A DNA stretch of 64,000 nt from Litorivita pollutaquae (GTDB lineage: Bacteria > Pseudomonadota > Alphaproteobacteria > Rhodobacterales > Rhodobacteraceae), in NCBI RefSeq assembly GCF_003205515.1, contig NZ_KZ826483.1, positions 310,001-374,000 of the forward strand, read 5' to 3'. Below the pieces are notes generated by a model, which saw only the letters and a program-made list of their open reading frames with translations, ran no database searches and was not told the origin of the DNA. This document shows positions 47,144-55,826 of this stretch, one piece after another; positions within the stretch are counted from its first letter, which is position 1; every line of letters starts with the position of its first letter. Both the position numbers and the translations under genes were made by a program.

Positions 47144-47476
47144 ACAGCGTCCGCCCGCTGCCTTTCGGCCTGACGCTGCGACGCGCGGCGCAAGGGCCGA
47201 GGGGACAACGCGGCAGGCGTATTGCCCGCCGGTGGGCGCGGGGTGAGTGTGCGCTCATTTTGGCGGTACACACCCGCAATCGCCTGCCACCGCCGCGCTG
47301 GGGCGACGGGGGGCACGATGCTTTGAGGAGCGTGGCAGATTTGATGTCCCGGTCAGCCGTAGAGTCCATAAAGATTGCCACAGGATTTATCGTCAGGGGT
47401 GGTGAGCCCGAACGATTGCGGCCACGAGCGCGCGGGGCACGTGCATGGGGATTGGTGGCATGTGGCGATCGGTAGG
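47144..47476. other. Convergent intergenic region, folD and thioesterase gene
   Basis: The 333 bp separate the stop codons of folD and the minus-strand thioesterase gene. No convincing gene and no clear intrinsic terminator were found. Confidence 0.4.
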
Positions 47477-47917
47477 TTAGTCACCGGGAACCGGCACCAT
47501 TGTGCCTTGCAATAGGGCGATCAAGACCTCTTTGCCATCCTGATGCGCGAAGACTTCGGCTTGCGTGATCATCAAACGGCGACCGGCTTTGACGACCTTT
47601 CCGACCGCGCGCAGCGGCCCACCGGTACAGGGCGAGAGCAAATTGATCTTCATTTCGGCGGTCAGCACCTCCATGCCATCCTCTATCATGCTGAGGCAAG
47701 CATAGCCCGCCGCCACATCCCCCAAGGCAAAGGTCAACGCCGCGTGGCCAAAGCCATGTTGTTGGCGCAGGCTTTCAACGATGGGGCACTGTAAAACGCA
47801 ATGCCCCTGCGCCAGCTCATTGATCTGCGCTTGCATCGTGGTCATCATCGTTTGCGCGGCAAAGCTTTGTTCAATCTGGGCGCGTTTGGCGGTGCTGATA
47901 GGGGTGGGCATATCCAT
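47477..47917 (-). CDS. PaaI-type hotdog thioesterase
   Basis: A 146-residue single-domain hotdog protein. It has QQHGFGHAALTFALGDVAAGYA with the conserved HGG-like/Asp active-site region, and the second strand region AEMKINLLSPCTGGPLRAVGKVV. Members hydrolyse acyl- or aryl-CoA; this substrate is unknown. AAGGAG lies 10 bp before the first ATG, and a second ATG two codons later is possible. Confidence 0.87.
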   Translation of the reverse strand: MDMPTPISTAKRAQIEQSFAAQTMMTTMQAQINELAQGHCVLQCPIVESLRQQHGFGHAALTFALGDVAAGYACLSMIEDGMEVLTAEMKINLLSPCTGGPLRAVGKVVKAGRRLMITQAEVFAHQDGKEVLIALLQGTMVPVPGD

Positions 47918-48090
47918 GGCAATTGGTCTCCTTGTAGGGCGGATTGGCCGATTATAGCCGTATGATTACCGTTGCGTCACCGGGGAAACGAGGGAAAAAT
48001 ATGAATCTCTCGGGTTGTATCTACTTAGCGTCACGTGCAGATTAATGAACGTGAATATTTCTTAAGGCCTTTGGGTAAGGTACCGTTTCG

Positions 48091-48924
48091 ATGAAGTTTT
48101 TTTGGGACGACTTGCTAAACCGTCTGACATCCCGTTTGGCGCTTGCGAGTTGGCTAAGCCTATCATTTCTGGCGGCGGTGACGGGGCCGTTTGGCACGTT
48201 TTTCATGATGAGCGCGCCGCGCCGCGCCATTTATTGGTTCACGGTTATTGGCGTATCGATCGTGATTGCCACAGCGGTGCGCGTGTTGGCCGGTCAGCTG
48301 TTTGGTCACGAGCGCCGCACATTACGGGATGTCGCCGGAATTACTGGAAATATGGTAATTTTTGCTCCCGCATTGATCGTTTTTAATCACACATTATTTC
48401 CTGACACGGCTCCGCATCTAATGGATATGCGGATGCTGTTGATTTATGTGGCGGTGATCAGCATCGCGGTGACGGTCATGCGCCGGCTGCATGAAAGTCG
48501 CAGCTTTCAAGACAACGAAGCGGGGGGCGTCGGGCTTTCCCTTGCGGAGGATGCCCCGCCGAATGCCCCAGAAAAGGTGCATTTCTCTGTCCCTGCTGCG
48601 CCGCCGCATTTGCCGCGACTGGCCGAACGTTTGCCGCAGGGCAGTGATTTGGGCGGGATCGTTCGTTTGACGGTTGAGGATCATTTTGTCGATGTGATCG
48701 GCCACACGGGCCACGAACGGCTGCGGATGCGGTTGGCGGATGCAGTCAAAGAGATGGAGCCGGTCCATGGCTATTGCACCCATCGGTCGCATTGGGTCGC
48801 AGCCGAGGAGATCGACAGCGTGCAGCGGATCGATGGCAAAACCTATCTGCGGATGAGCAACGGAGACGATGTGCCGGTCAGCCGGAAATTCCGCCCAGAT
48901 CTGGAAGCCGCTGGGGTATTGTGA
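48091..48924 (+). CDS. Membrane-anchored LytTR-domain transcription regulator
   Basis: A 277-residue protein. Four hydrophobic helices occupy about 15-130. A linker of about 55 residues follows, then a C-terminal LytTR DNA-binding domain (about 180-277) with GIVRLTVEDHFVDVIGHTG and HRSHWVAAEEIDSVQ. LytTR domains bind DNA directly, so this regulator probably works at the membrane. Its targets are unknown; the gene has no operon partner. AAGG lies 11 bp before the ATG. Confidence 0.88.
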   Translation: MKFFWDDLLNRLTSRLALASWLSLSFLAAVTGPFGTFFMMSAPRRAIYWFTVIGVSIVIATAVRVLAGQLFGHERRTLRDVAGITGNMVIFAPALIVFNHTLFPDTAPHLMDMRMLLIYVAVISIAVTVMRRLHESRSFQDNEAGGVGLSLAEDAPPNAPEKVHFSVPAAPPHLPRLAERLPQGSDLGGIVRLTVEDHFVDVIGHTGHERLRMRLADAVKEMEPVHGYCTHRSHWVAAEEIDSVQRIDGKTYLRMSNGDDVPVSRKFRPDLEAAGVL

Positions 48925-49656
48925 GGCCGGGCGTTGCTGGTGTTTGGCGTGTTTCACCCCCCGAGCGGATGATCGGATAGTCTCGGCATTTCGGGCGGGG
49001 GATGTCGGGCCGCGCATGCGGTCTGTGTGACTGGTGAGGTTGTGAGGCAGTCAGCAGGGTGCCGCCCGTCCAAAGGATAAACCGCGCCCGTTGCAGGATT
49101 CCACTGCTATCCCTCTCAGCGCCACCGACTATACATGATAGGCGTTGCTGCTGCGCGACGGTGTGTGGTCCCGATATGGGCGCGGCGATATGTGTAATAG
49201 AATTCGGGATCCTCACGGGGAGCGCGGCGGCGATCAGCAGGCTCCGCGTCGCGGCGACGCACCGGCAGGACCGGTTCGGGGCGACCAAGCAATTTTGCGG
49301 TCCAAAGCAGCGTGCTTTCGTCTGCCCCTGCGCGCGTACCACGGGGATCAGCGTGTCTATACTCTGCTTGAAACAGGGTATGCCGCCGGTAGCATGTGGG
49401 GAAATCTTCGGGGCGAGATCGCGCCGGACCGTTCGGCGGGCGGTTGGCTTCTGATCGTGATGTATCGACGGGCGCATGCGCCGACCCGCTGCCGTTTGGA
49501 AGAAACTTGGTGGTCGCTTTGTCTTGTTGCGCGTCGCCCACTCCTTTTGGCACCGCTGGAACGATGGCGCGGCAGGTGCGAAAAGAAAAGTGGGACAGAT
49601 CCGACATTCACAAGGCTCCTATGACCAAAGAACGGAGGGGCGGGCGGCGGGTTGGA
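48925..49656. other. 0.73-kb stretch with no recognisable gene
   Basis: Several overlapping frames are open on both strands but none gives a recognisable domain, consistent composition or a good ribosome-binding site. It lies between the LytTR regulator gene and the VPLPA protein gene. It may be non-coding or a decayed gene. Confidence 0.45.
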
Positions 49657-50259
49657 TTATCCGCAGTGCTTGCGGCGTGCGGACCAGCCCAGCAAACCCA
49701 GCCCTGCAGCCAACAACGGCAGCGAGGCAGGGAGCGGCACGGGGGCGTAAATTTCGCTGGCATAGGTGATATTATCCACCAACAGGTAGGGGCGCGAACC
49801 ACCGGTGATGCGCATGTCGATCTCGGTTTGGACCTCGTCAAAGATCACGCCGAAAAAGCCCTGCTCGGCGCCGGCACGCTTCCCGCCAAGGCGCAGTTTT
49901 GTGCCGGAATATGGCCCGGGTTGGCCGTAATCGAACCCGAAGCCGATGACGGCGGTGTCAAAGCTAAAGGTCTGCCCGCCGCGATAGGTCCACAGATATC
50001 CCGGATAATCGAACCCGTCGGCGCTGTTATCATAACAGCCGCCAGTGACGCAGCCATAGGCATCGCCGGACAGCGTGTAATCACCGCGATCAAGGCTGGT
50101 TGAGTATCCTTGCGACAATGTGCTCAATGTGTCGGTGGTCTCTCCGGCCAACGCGGCCTCAAATGCGGCGCGATCGGTATAGGTAACGACAGCGGCATTT
50201 GCGGCGCTGGTGGCAAAGCCAAGCGTGGCAGCGAGAGAAAGGGTCATAAATGATTTCAC
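49657..50259 (-). CDS. Secreted protein with VPLPA-CTERM sorting signal
   Basis: A 200-residue protein. The signal peptide ends around residue 22 (ANAA). The mature part is Gly/Tyr/Asp-rich with two cysteines (YGCVTGGCYD). The C-terminus carries VPLPASLPLLAAGLGLLGWS then RRK, the tripartite PEP-CTERM-like signal of the VPLPA type, cut by an exosortase (XrtD in other genomes). No exosortase gene is in the window. The start is GTG at 50259 with AGGAGAAT upstream. Confidence 0.9.
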   Translation of the reverse strand: MKSFMTLSLAATLGFATSAANAAVVTYTDRAAFEAALAGETTDTLSTLSQGYSTSLDRGDYTLSGDAYGCVTGGCYDNSADGFDYPGYLWTYRGGQTFSFDTAVIGFGFDYGQPGPYSGTKLRLGGKRAGAEQGFFGVIFDEVQTEIDMRITGGSRPYLLVDNITYASEIYAPVPLPASLPLLAAGLGLLGWSARRKHCG

Positions 50260-50327
50260 TGGTATTCTCCTAAAACTTTATTAATCGGGGCTGGCAGCGC
50301 CCATGTGTAGTGGGGATAAATGGCGGG

Positions 50328-51647
50328 TTATTTGATGATGACCTCGTCTTTGACGAACATATTGGCCCAAGCGCGATCAATAAGATCGGGGGTCATTTGA
50401 TAGGGGATGCCCTCGAATTCACAGATGGCGCGCATCTGATCGATCAAGAAAATCGGTTGATAATTCGCATAGACGTTGCCGATGGTGGGGTATTTATTCT
50501 GCAGCAAATGGATGAGGGTGGCCTCGTCCAAGGGTACATTACGTTTGCGCGCGACCATGGCGAAAATCTTGAGAAAACCTTCTTGTTCTGGTCCGTCGAT
50601 TTTGATTTTAAAGAAAATCCGGCGCAGGGCGGCAGTATCGAAAATCTCGTTCGGGTGGAAGTTGGTCGAGAAAATCACCAGCGTGTCGAAAGGGACTTCG
50701 AATTTCTCGCCCGACTGCAGCGCAAGAATATCCTTGTTTTCTTCAAGCGGCACGATCCAGCGGTTGACCAAAGCCTGCGGCGATTCTGCCTGACGGCCAA
50801 GGTCATCGACGATGAAAATACCGCCGGTGGCTTTCAATTGCAGTGGCGCCTGGTAGGTGCGCGCGGTGGGATTGTAAACCAGATCAAGCATCGACAGAGA
50901 CAATTCACCGCCGGTGATCACGGTCGGGCGTTCGCAGCGCACATAGCGTGTATCAAAGGTCCGCTTGCGGCGTAGGGAATTGGGATCATCGACCTCGACC
51001 TCGGCGGCGCTGTGCACGATGGGGTCATAGACGGTGATCACCTGACCGGCATATTCAATGGCGCGGGGGACATAGATCTTGTCGCCCATCGCATCGCGGA
51101 TGCCATTGGAAATTGAGGACTTCCCGTTGCCCGGAGGGCCATACATCAGGATCGACCGGCCTGCGGAAACCGCAGGGCCGAGATGGTCGAGCAGCGCCGG
51201 CGGCAAGATCAGATGCCCCATCGCATTGGTCAATTGTTCGCGGGTGATTTGCAAATTTCGGATGGATTGGCGTTTGATTTGCTCTCGATACACATCAAGC
51301 GGCACCGGCATTGCGCCGAAATATTCCGATTGCGCCAAAGCATCCAAAGCGCGCGCTTTGCCCGCCTCGGTCAATTGATACCCCATCTCGTTCGAGCTGC
51401 TCGTGGCATTCAAGGTGCCCGTGGCTTCGAGCAGACGTTGTTCGCGCGCCATGTCGATCAATTCTTGCGTCACTTGCAAAGGCAGGCAAATCGCCTCGGC
51501 CAGATCGGAGGCATGGTTGGTGTTCTTGCGAAACAGGGTCTTGAGCAGGATGTCCCGCATCATCACGATAGGGAGCTGCATCTCGCCCAAGGTTTTTGGG
51601 GGAGGGGGCGGTTGCACGCCGCTGGGCGGGGTCACTTGCATGTTCAT
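50328..51647 (-). CDS. AAA+ ATPase encoded at the end of the Tad locus
   Basis: A 439-residue cytoplasmic protein. After a Pro-rich start, a helical/winged-helix-like region (about 25-150) precedes an AAA+ core. Walker A is GPPGNGKSS (170-178), Walker B is GGIFIVDDLGRQ (275-286), and a sensor-1 Asn is in VIFSTNFHPNE. It ends in a helical lid. I do not recognise it as a standard Tad component, though a similar gene beside tad loci in related bacteria seems familiar. It starts 225 bp after cpaA. Start chosen with GGAG 7-8 bp upstream; an extended frame to 51854 is not protein-like. Confidence 0.82.
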   Translation of the reverse strand: MNMQVTPPSGVQPPPPPKTLGEMQLPIVMMRDILLKTLFRKNTNHASDLAEAICLPLQVTQELIDMAREQRLLEATGTLNATSSSNEMGYQLTEAGKARALDALAQSEYFGAMPVPLDVYREQIKRQSIRNLQITREQLTNAMGHLILPPALLDHLGPAVSAGRSILMYGPPGNGKSSISNGIRDAMGDKIYVPRAIEYAGQVITVYDPIVHSAAEVEVDDPNSLRRKRTFDTRYVRCERPTVITGGELSLSMLDLVYNPTARTYQAPLQLKATGGIFIVDDLGRQAESPQALVNRWIVPLEENKDILALQSGEKFEVPFDTLVIFSTNFHPNEIFDTAALRRIFFKIKIDGPEQEGFLKIFAMVARKRNVPLDEATLIHLLQNKYPTIGNVYANYQPIFLIDQMRAICEFEGIPYQMTPDLIDRAWANMFVKDEVIIK

Positions 51648-51872
51648 CGGGTCGCTCCGTTTCGTCTTTGCCGTCTCCGGCCTGCTCGGCCACAGGAATC
51701 GGCCCCCTGACAGAGGGCTCTTGGCAAGGATTAGAGCGCGAAAGCGTGGCCGAATAAGGGCAGGATGGGGGTGCAATGACGGCAGGGAGGGGACGTTTTC
51801 AAAGCGGGCGCGGCAAGGGGAAAATGCCTTTGGAAACACCGTGCGGAATTTCAATAACGGCGTGTAAGTCTA

Positions 51873-52391
51873 TTATGTGCCGTAATAAATTCCCAAAATG
51901 AGGTAGATCGCCAAGGTGCCGCCAAGGCATAGGCCCATGGGGAATTTTCCGTGGCGTTGCCAGCTTTCCCAGTCGGGAGCCAATCGCGACAGGGCGGTGT
52001 ATTTGACGCCGCGATGCGTGGCGATGCCTGCGGCGACATTGGCCATGAACAGCCACAAAAGTTGATTGAGATCATCGAATGCAATGAAAGGCGCGGCGGC
52101 GGCGGCGAATTTTGCATCGCCCGCCCCCAAAAGACCAAGCGCGTTGGCGCCGATCCCGATGATCAAGACCACCACGAGTTGCACCAACCGCAGGCCGAAG
52201 TCCGGCAGCGGCAATACAAACAGGCCGAGCACGACAAAGATCAACGCCAGAACCAAGACCGATTTATTCGGGATCTTCATCCGGCTCAAATCGCTATAGG
52301 CGGCCCATGCGCAGACCGGCAGGACGAAGGGCGCGAAAAGCGCCGCCTCGGCGGTCGTGATGGCAAGGCTCAAATCAATACTGATCGCCAT
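51873..52391 (-). CDS. cpaA: Prepilin peptidase CpaA/TadV
   Basis: A 172-residue inner-membrane aspartic protease that removes leader peptides from Flp-type prepilins. Both catalytic Asp residues are present: Asp34 in AAYSDLSRMKIPN and Asp92 in LGAGDAKF (GxGD type). As in other Tad loci there is no N-methylase domain. About five helices. It follows the TadD-like lipoprotein by 9 bp. Confidence 0.94.
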   Translation of the reverse strand: MAISIDLSLAITTAEAALFAPFVLPVCAWAAYSDLSRMKIPNKSVLVLALIFVVLGLFVLPLPDFGLRLVQLVVVLIIGIGANALGLLGAGDAKFAAAAAPFIAFDDLNQLLWLFMANVAAGIATHRGVKYTALSRLAPDWESWQRHGKFPMGLCLGGTLAIYLILGIYYGT

Positions 52392-52400
52392 GAGCGCGGC

Positions 52401-53252
52401 TTAGGTCGTCTTTTCCAGCGCGCGCAGGCTGCGCACGGCGGATTCGAAATGCTGCGGGTGGGTGTCGATGGCTTCGCGTAGCAAGCCTTTGCCGGTCTCG
52501 ACATCGCCCTGTTTGATCGCCGACAGGCCCAGCGTGTGCAGAAGTTGCGCGCGCTCGATCTGGTTCATCGGGATCACAGGCAGGTTGTAATTGCGCTGTG
52601 CCCCGCGGGCGAGGATTATGTTGTTTTTTGCGGTGAAGAGCGTGTCATCTTGATTGATTGCTTCGGAAAACAACCGCTCGGCGCCGGCAAAATCACCGCG
52701 GCTCAATTTGGAATAGCCCCAGTTGTTCATCACACCTGCCGGACGGGTGGTCAGGCCTACGGCGGTTTCATAGAAACTGTCGGCCTTTTTCCAATCCTTG
52801 TTGCTGTCCGCGACCATGGCTTCCAAACGGTAACGTTTGAAGGTCTCGACTGTCGGCGGGATGGTGTCGAGTGTGGCTTTTGCGCTCTTCCAGTCGCCTG
52901 AACGGATCAATGAATCGGCCAAATCGACCTTATCATCGGGGGTGCTGTCTGTGTTGGCGACAACTTCGGCCCATGCTTTGGCGGCCTCATCCATGCGTTT
53001 GGCGCGGATCAGCGAGGTGGCCAAGCCACGTTGCAAATCAATGCGTCCGGGGTTCTCGCCAAGGGTGCGGCGGAAATAAACCACCGCCTCATTGGGGTCC
53101 GCAACGGTCAACATGATGTCGCTCATGTTGCTTTCGTCGATGACGTTAACCGCTTGAAAAGCCCGGGAAACTTCTTTTTCGCCTGCCTTTTGACAGCCGC
53201 TCAGTGCAACCGTGCCGGACAGGCACAGGGTAAGAAAGATAGATTGGCGCAT
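52401..53252 (-). CDS. tadD: TadD-like TPR lipoprotein
   Basis: A 283-residue lipoprotein; lipobox LSGC with Cys at 20. Tetratricopeptide-like repeats fill the rest (e.g. AVVYFRRTLGENPGRIDLQRG, NNWGYSKLSRGDFAGAERLF). TadD-type lipoproteins act at the outer membrane in secretin assembly. A second TPR lipoprotein gene lies 34 bp upstream, and cpaA follows 9 bp downstream. Confidence 0.88.
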   Translation of the reverse strand: MRQSIFLTLCLSGTVALSGCQKAGEKEVSRAFQAVNVIDESNMSDIMLTVADPNEAVVYFRRTLGENPGRIDLQRGLATSLIRAKRMDEAAKAWAEVVANTDSTPDDKVDLADSLIRSGDWKSAKATLDTIPPTVETFKRYRLEAMVADSNKDWKKADSFYETAVGLTTRPAGVMNNWGYSKLSRGDFAGAERLFSEAINQDDTLFTAKNNIILARGAQRNYNLPVIPMNQIERAQLLHTLGLSAIKQGDVETGKGLLREAIDTHPQHFESAVRSLRALEKTT

Positions 53253-53286
53253 TTTTCTGCGTCCTTTTACTGCCTTCGCCTCGATA

Positions 53287-53856
53287 TCACTGGATTGTTC
53301 GGATCAGGTAGGTATTGCTCCCGCGCCGGACCAGTTTGTAGTCTTGTTCTTGGACCTCATCATAGGACGAAATTTCCGATTTTGCGAGAGCCAAGCGTAA
53401 ATTATCGCGAATTGAGTCACTTTGGCCATTATCCAACGCATAGGCCCGCTCAAACATCTTGGCGGCCTCGGGAAGTTTGCCGCGCTCCATCAGCACAACG
53501 CCAAGGTTGTTCCACACTTCGGGGCCGGCTTCGTCGGTTTTGATGGCGCGGCGCAGCAGGCTTTCGGATTGCCCCATGCGACCCAGTCCAAGGTTCGCAG
53601 TGCCAAGCGCCGAAAGCGTGTCAACGGTCAAACCCTCGCGCGCGGCAGCGCGGGTAAAGGCATCGAGCGCCAGTTCATATTCGCCCGCCTCCATGAGGCG
53701 GTGCCCGACGAGCAATCCGTCCACCGGTTCCGCATCGGCCAAACCGGGGGCAAAGGGGCCGCGAGACGCGCCGAGGCCGCCTGCGGAGCAAGCGGCCAGA
53801 GCGGGTAGCAGTATGAAAAGCAGCGCAGTTGTTCGCGCGGCTCGGGAAAGGTGCAT
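53287..53856 (-). CDS. Second TPR lipoprotein of the Tad locus
   Basis: A 189-residue lipoprotein with lipobox LAAC (Cys at 23), then TPR motifs including LMEAGEYELALDAFTRAA and GPEVWNNLGVVLMERGKLPEAAKMFERAYALD. Shorter than TadD but of the same type. Start codon directly abuts the tadC stop. Either it or its neighbour could be the functional TadD. Confidence 0.86.
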   Translation of the reverse strand: MHLSRAARTTALLFILLPALAACSAGGLGASRGPFAPGLADAEPVDGLLVGHRLMEAGEYELALDAFTRAAAREGLTVDTLSALGTANLGLGRMGQSESLLRRAIKTDEAGPEVWNNLGVVLMERGKLPEAAKMFERAYALDNGQSDSIRDNLRLALAKSEISSYDEVQEQDYKLVRRGSNTYLIRTIQ

Positions 53857-54840
53857 TTAATGCAGGCCCCCCATGTTGCCCATCTGAGTGATCCCTTGCA
53901 CCGACGGCCCGACCAGAATGATCAAAAGCGGCGGCACGGTGAACATCATTGTGGCAAGTGTCATCTTGGTAGGCAACTTGTTTGCGGCCTCTTCGGCGCG
54001 CATCACGCGTTTGTCGCGCATTTCCCCCGCATAAACCCGCAAAGCATCGGAAATCGAGGTGCCGAAGGTCGCCGATTGCACCAGAACAGTGACAAAGGAG
54101 GCGACGTCCTGAACCCCGCAGCGCTCGGACATATCCCCCAGAACATTGACCTTGTCTTTGCCGGCTTTCATTTCATGGGCGACGATCTGGAACTCTTCGG
54201 ACAGCGCAGGATAGGAGGCGCGCAATTCGCCCGCCACGCGGTTGATCGATTGATCCAACGATTGCCCGGCCTCAACGCAGACCAGCATCATATCAAGCGC
54301 ATCGGGAAACCCGTTGGTGATTTCTTCCTGACGGGTCTGCACCCGTTTGGTGACCCAATATTTCGGGAGCATATAGCCGACGCCGCCGGGGCCAAGGATA
54401 TACATCGCCATTTTTTGCGTGCTGGTTTCGCCGCCTGACAGATTGACGATGTAGTAAATCACACCGGCCGCCAGAAAGCCCAGACCCAAGGCGAATTGCG
54501 CAAAGTGGAAATAGCGCACGGCGTCCTTGGTCCGGTATCCGGCACGGATCAATTTGAGCCGCGCCGCGGAATACTCCTCTTCTGAACTGGGTTCGAGGAA
54601 CGAGGCGTAGCGATCGAGTTTCTGGTTGCGCGTGTCGGTGCGCAGGCGGTCGTTGTCCTTGGCTGATTTGCTCAGCGTCCGGCTGGCTTTCAATCGGTCC
54701 AGCGGATCAGCCTTCTTGTTCAACATCACCGGCAGGGTGACGATGATCATGACAAGGCCGAGAAAACCGACCGCCAACAACGGGCCGAATTCACCGAATT
54801 GGGCCACGAGAAGCTCTTGGATTGGCGCGAGAATATTCAT
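53857..54840 (-). CDS. tadC: Tad inner-membrane platform protein TadC
   Basis: A 327-residue GspF-type membrane protein. Helices lie near the N-terminus, at about 110-160, and at the C-terminus. Typical type II secretion F-domain signs are GFPDALDMMLVCVEAGQSLD and GTSISDALRVYAGEMRDKR. It forms the platform with TadB that connects motor TadA to the growing pilus. It is 12 bp downstream of tadB. Confidence 0.94.
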   Translation of the reverse strand: MNILAPIQELLVAQFGEFGPLLAVGFLGLVMIIVTLPVMLNKKADPLDRLKASRTLSKSAKDNDRLRTDTRNQKLDRYASFLEPSSEEEYSAARLKLIRAGYRTKDAVRYFHFAQFALGLGFLAAGVIYYIVNLSGGETSTQKMAMYILGPGGVGYMLPKYWVTKRVQTRQEEITNGFPDALDMMLVCVEAGQSLDQSINRVAGELRASYPALSEEFQIVAHEMKAGKDKVNVLGDMSERCGVQDVASFVTVLVQSATFGTSISDALRVYAGEMRDKRVMRAEEAANKLPTKMTLATMMFTVPPLLIILVGPSVQGITQMGNMGGLH

Positions 54841-54852
54841 TGGTCGTCCCCC

Positions 54853-55821
54853 TTAAACCTTGATGTTCACGAGCATGCGCATGACGAAGAGATTGGTGGC
54901 CAAGAAGCCGCCCACCGCAAGACAAGCCGGAATAAACAGGGCGTGGTCTTTGACATCATCATAGTAATTCGGATCGAGAATGTTGATTGCGATCAAGGCC
55001 ACAATCGGGAAGGCCGAGAGGAATTTTCCCGACCATTTTGCCTCGGCGGTGATCGCCTTGACCCGGCGGAACAGCCGGAAGCGGGCGCGGATCACCTTGG
55101 CCAGACCTGCGAGAATTTCGGCGAGGTTACCCCCCGATTGCTGTTGAATGGTCACGGCCACGGCGAGGAAGCGCAAATCCTGCATGTCGATGCGCTCGGC
55201 CATATCCTTGAGCGCTTCGCCCATGTCGCGGCCATAGGCGGCTTCGTCAGCGATGAAACCGAATTCTGAGGCCAGAGGATCGCCGACCTCTTTGGCAACA
55301 ATCGAGATTGCCGAGGAAAACGGGTGCCCCACGCGCAAAGACCGCACCATAAGCTCAACCGCATCGGGCAATTGCTCCTCGATCATCGAGATGCGTTTGT
55401 TGGCCTTCATCGAGACCCACATATACACCCCGCCAACGCCCATGCCGACGCTGACCAAAGCGCGAACCGGCGCCGAGGTTTCGGTGCCAACCGTCATGCC
55501 GATAAACGCCACACCAGACAGGCCGGCCATCACCATCATCAATTGCTTCGGGGTGAAGGCAATGGCCGCCTTTTGCGCCTTATCCGCGAGCAGAGAATAA
55601 AGCGGGATGGTGCGGCTTTTGCCGTGTTGGTTCATCTCTTTGCGAAGCTTGGCCATGACCTCTTCGCGGCGGTTGCCTTTCTCGATCATCTCGAGGCGGC
55701 GGTTGACGCGGTTGTTGAGGCTGATCGATTTGCCAAACACCGTCAGGTAGATGCCTTCCACGAGCGCCAACACGCCCAAAAAGATGAGCGCGTAAATAAT
55801 GGGGGCTGAGCTGATGACCAT
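54853..55821 (-). CDS. tadB: Tad inner-membrane platform protein TadB
   Basis: A 322-residue GspF-type membrane protein, paralogous to TadC. The F-domain reads LPDAVELMVRSLRVGHPFSSAI and QQQSGGNLAEILAGLAKVIR. Start at 55821 chosen because GGAG lies 9 bp before it; a longer frame overlaps the tadA 3' end. It begins 5 bp after tadA. Confidence 0.95.
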   Translation of the reverse strand: MVISSAPIIYALIFLGVLALVEGIYLTVFGKSISLNNRVNRRLEMIEKGNRREEVMAKLRKEMNQHGKSRTIPLYSLLADKAQKAAIAFTPKQLMMVMAGLSGVAFIGMTVGTETSAPVRALVSVGMGVGGVYMWVSMKANKRISMIEEQLPDAVELMVRSLRVGHPFSSAISIVAKEVGDPLASEFGFIADEAAYGRDMGEALKDMAERIDMQDLRFLAVAVTIQQQSGGNLAEILAGLAKVIRARFRLFRRVKAITAEAKWSGKFLSAFPIVALIAINILDPNYYDDVKDHALFIPACLAVGGFLATNLFVMRMLVNIKV

Positions 55822-55826
55822 TTTGA

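Noticed and set aside
49145-49624. 159-codon frame starting near MCNRIRDP, considered as an SOS-response peptidase remnant
   Set aside because: Only the first four residues resemble that family; no further motifs in any frame.
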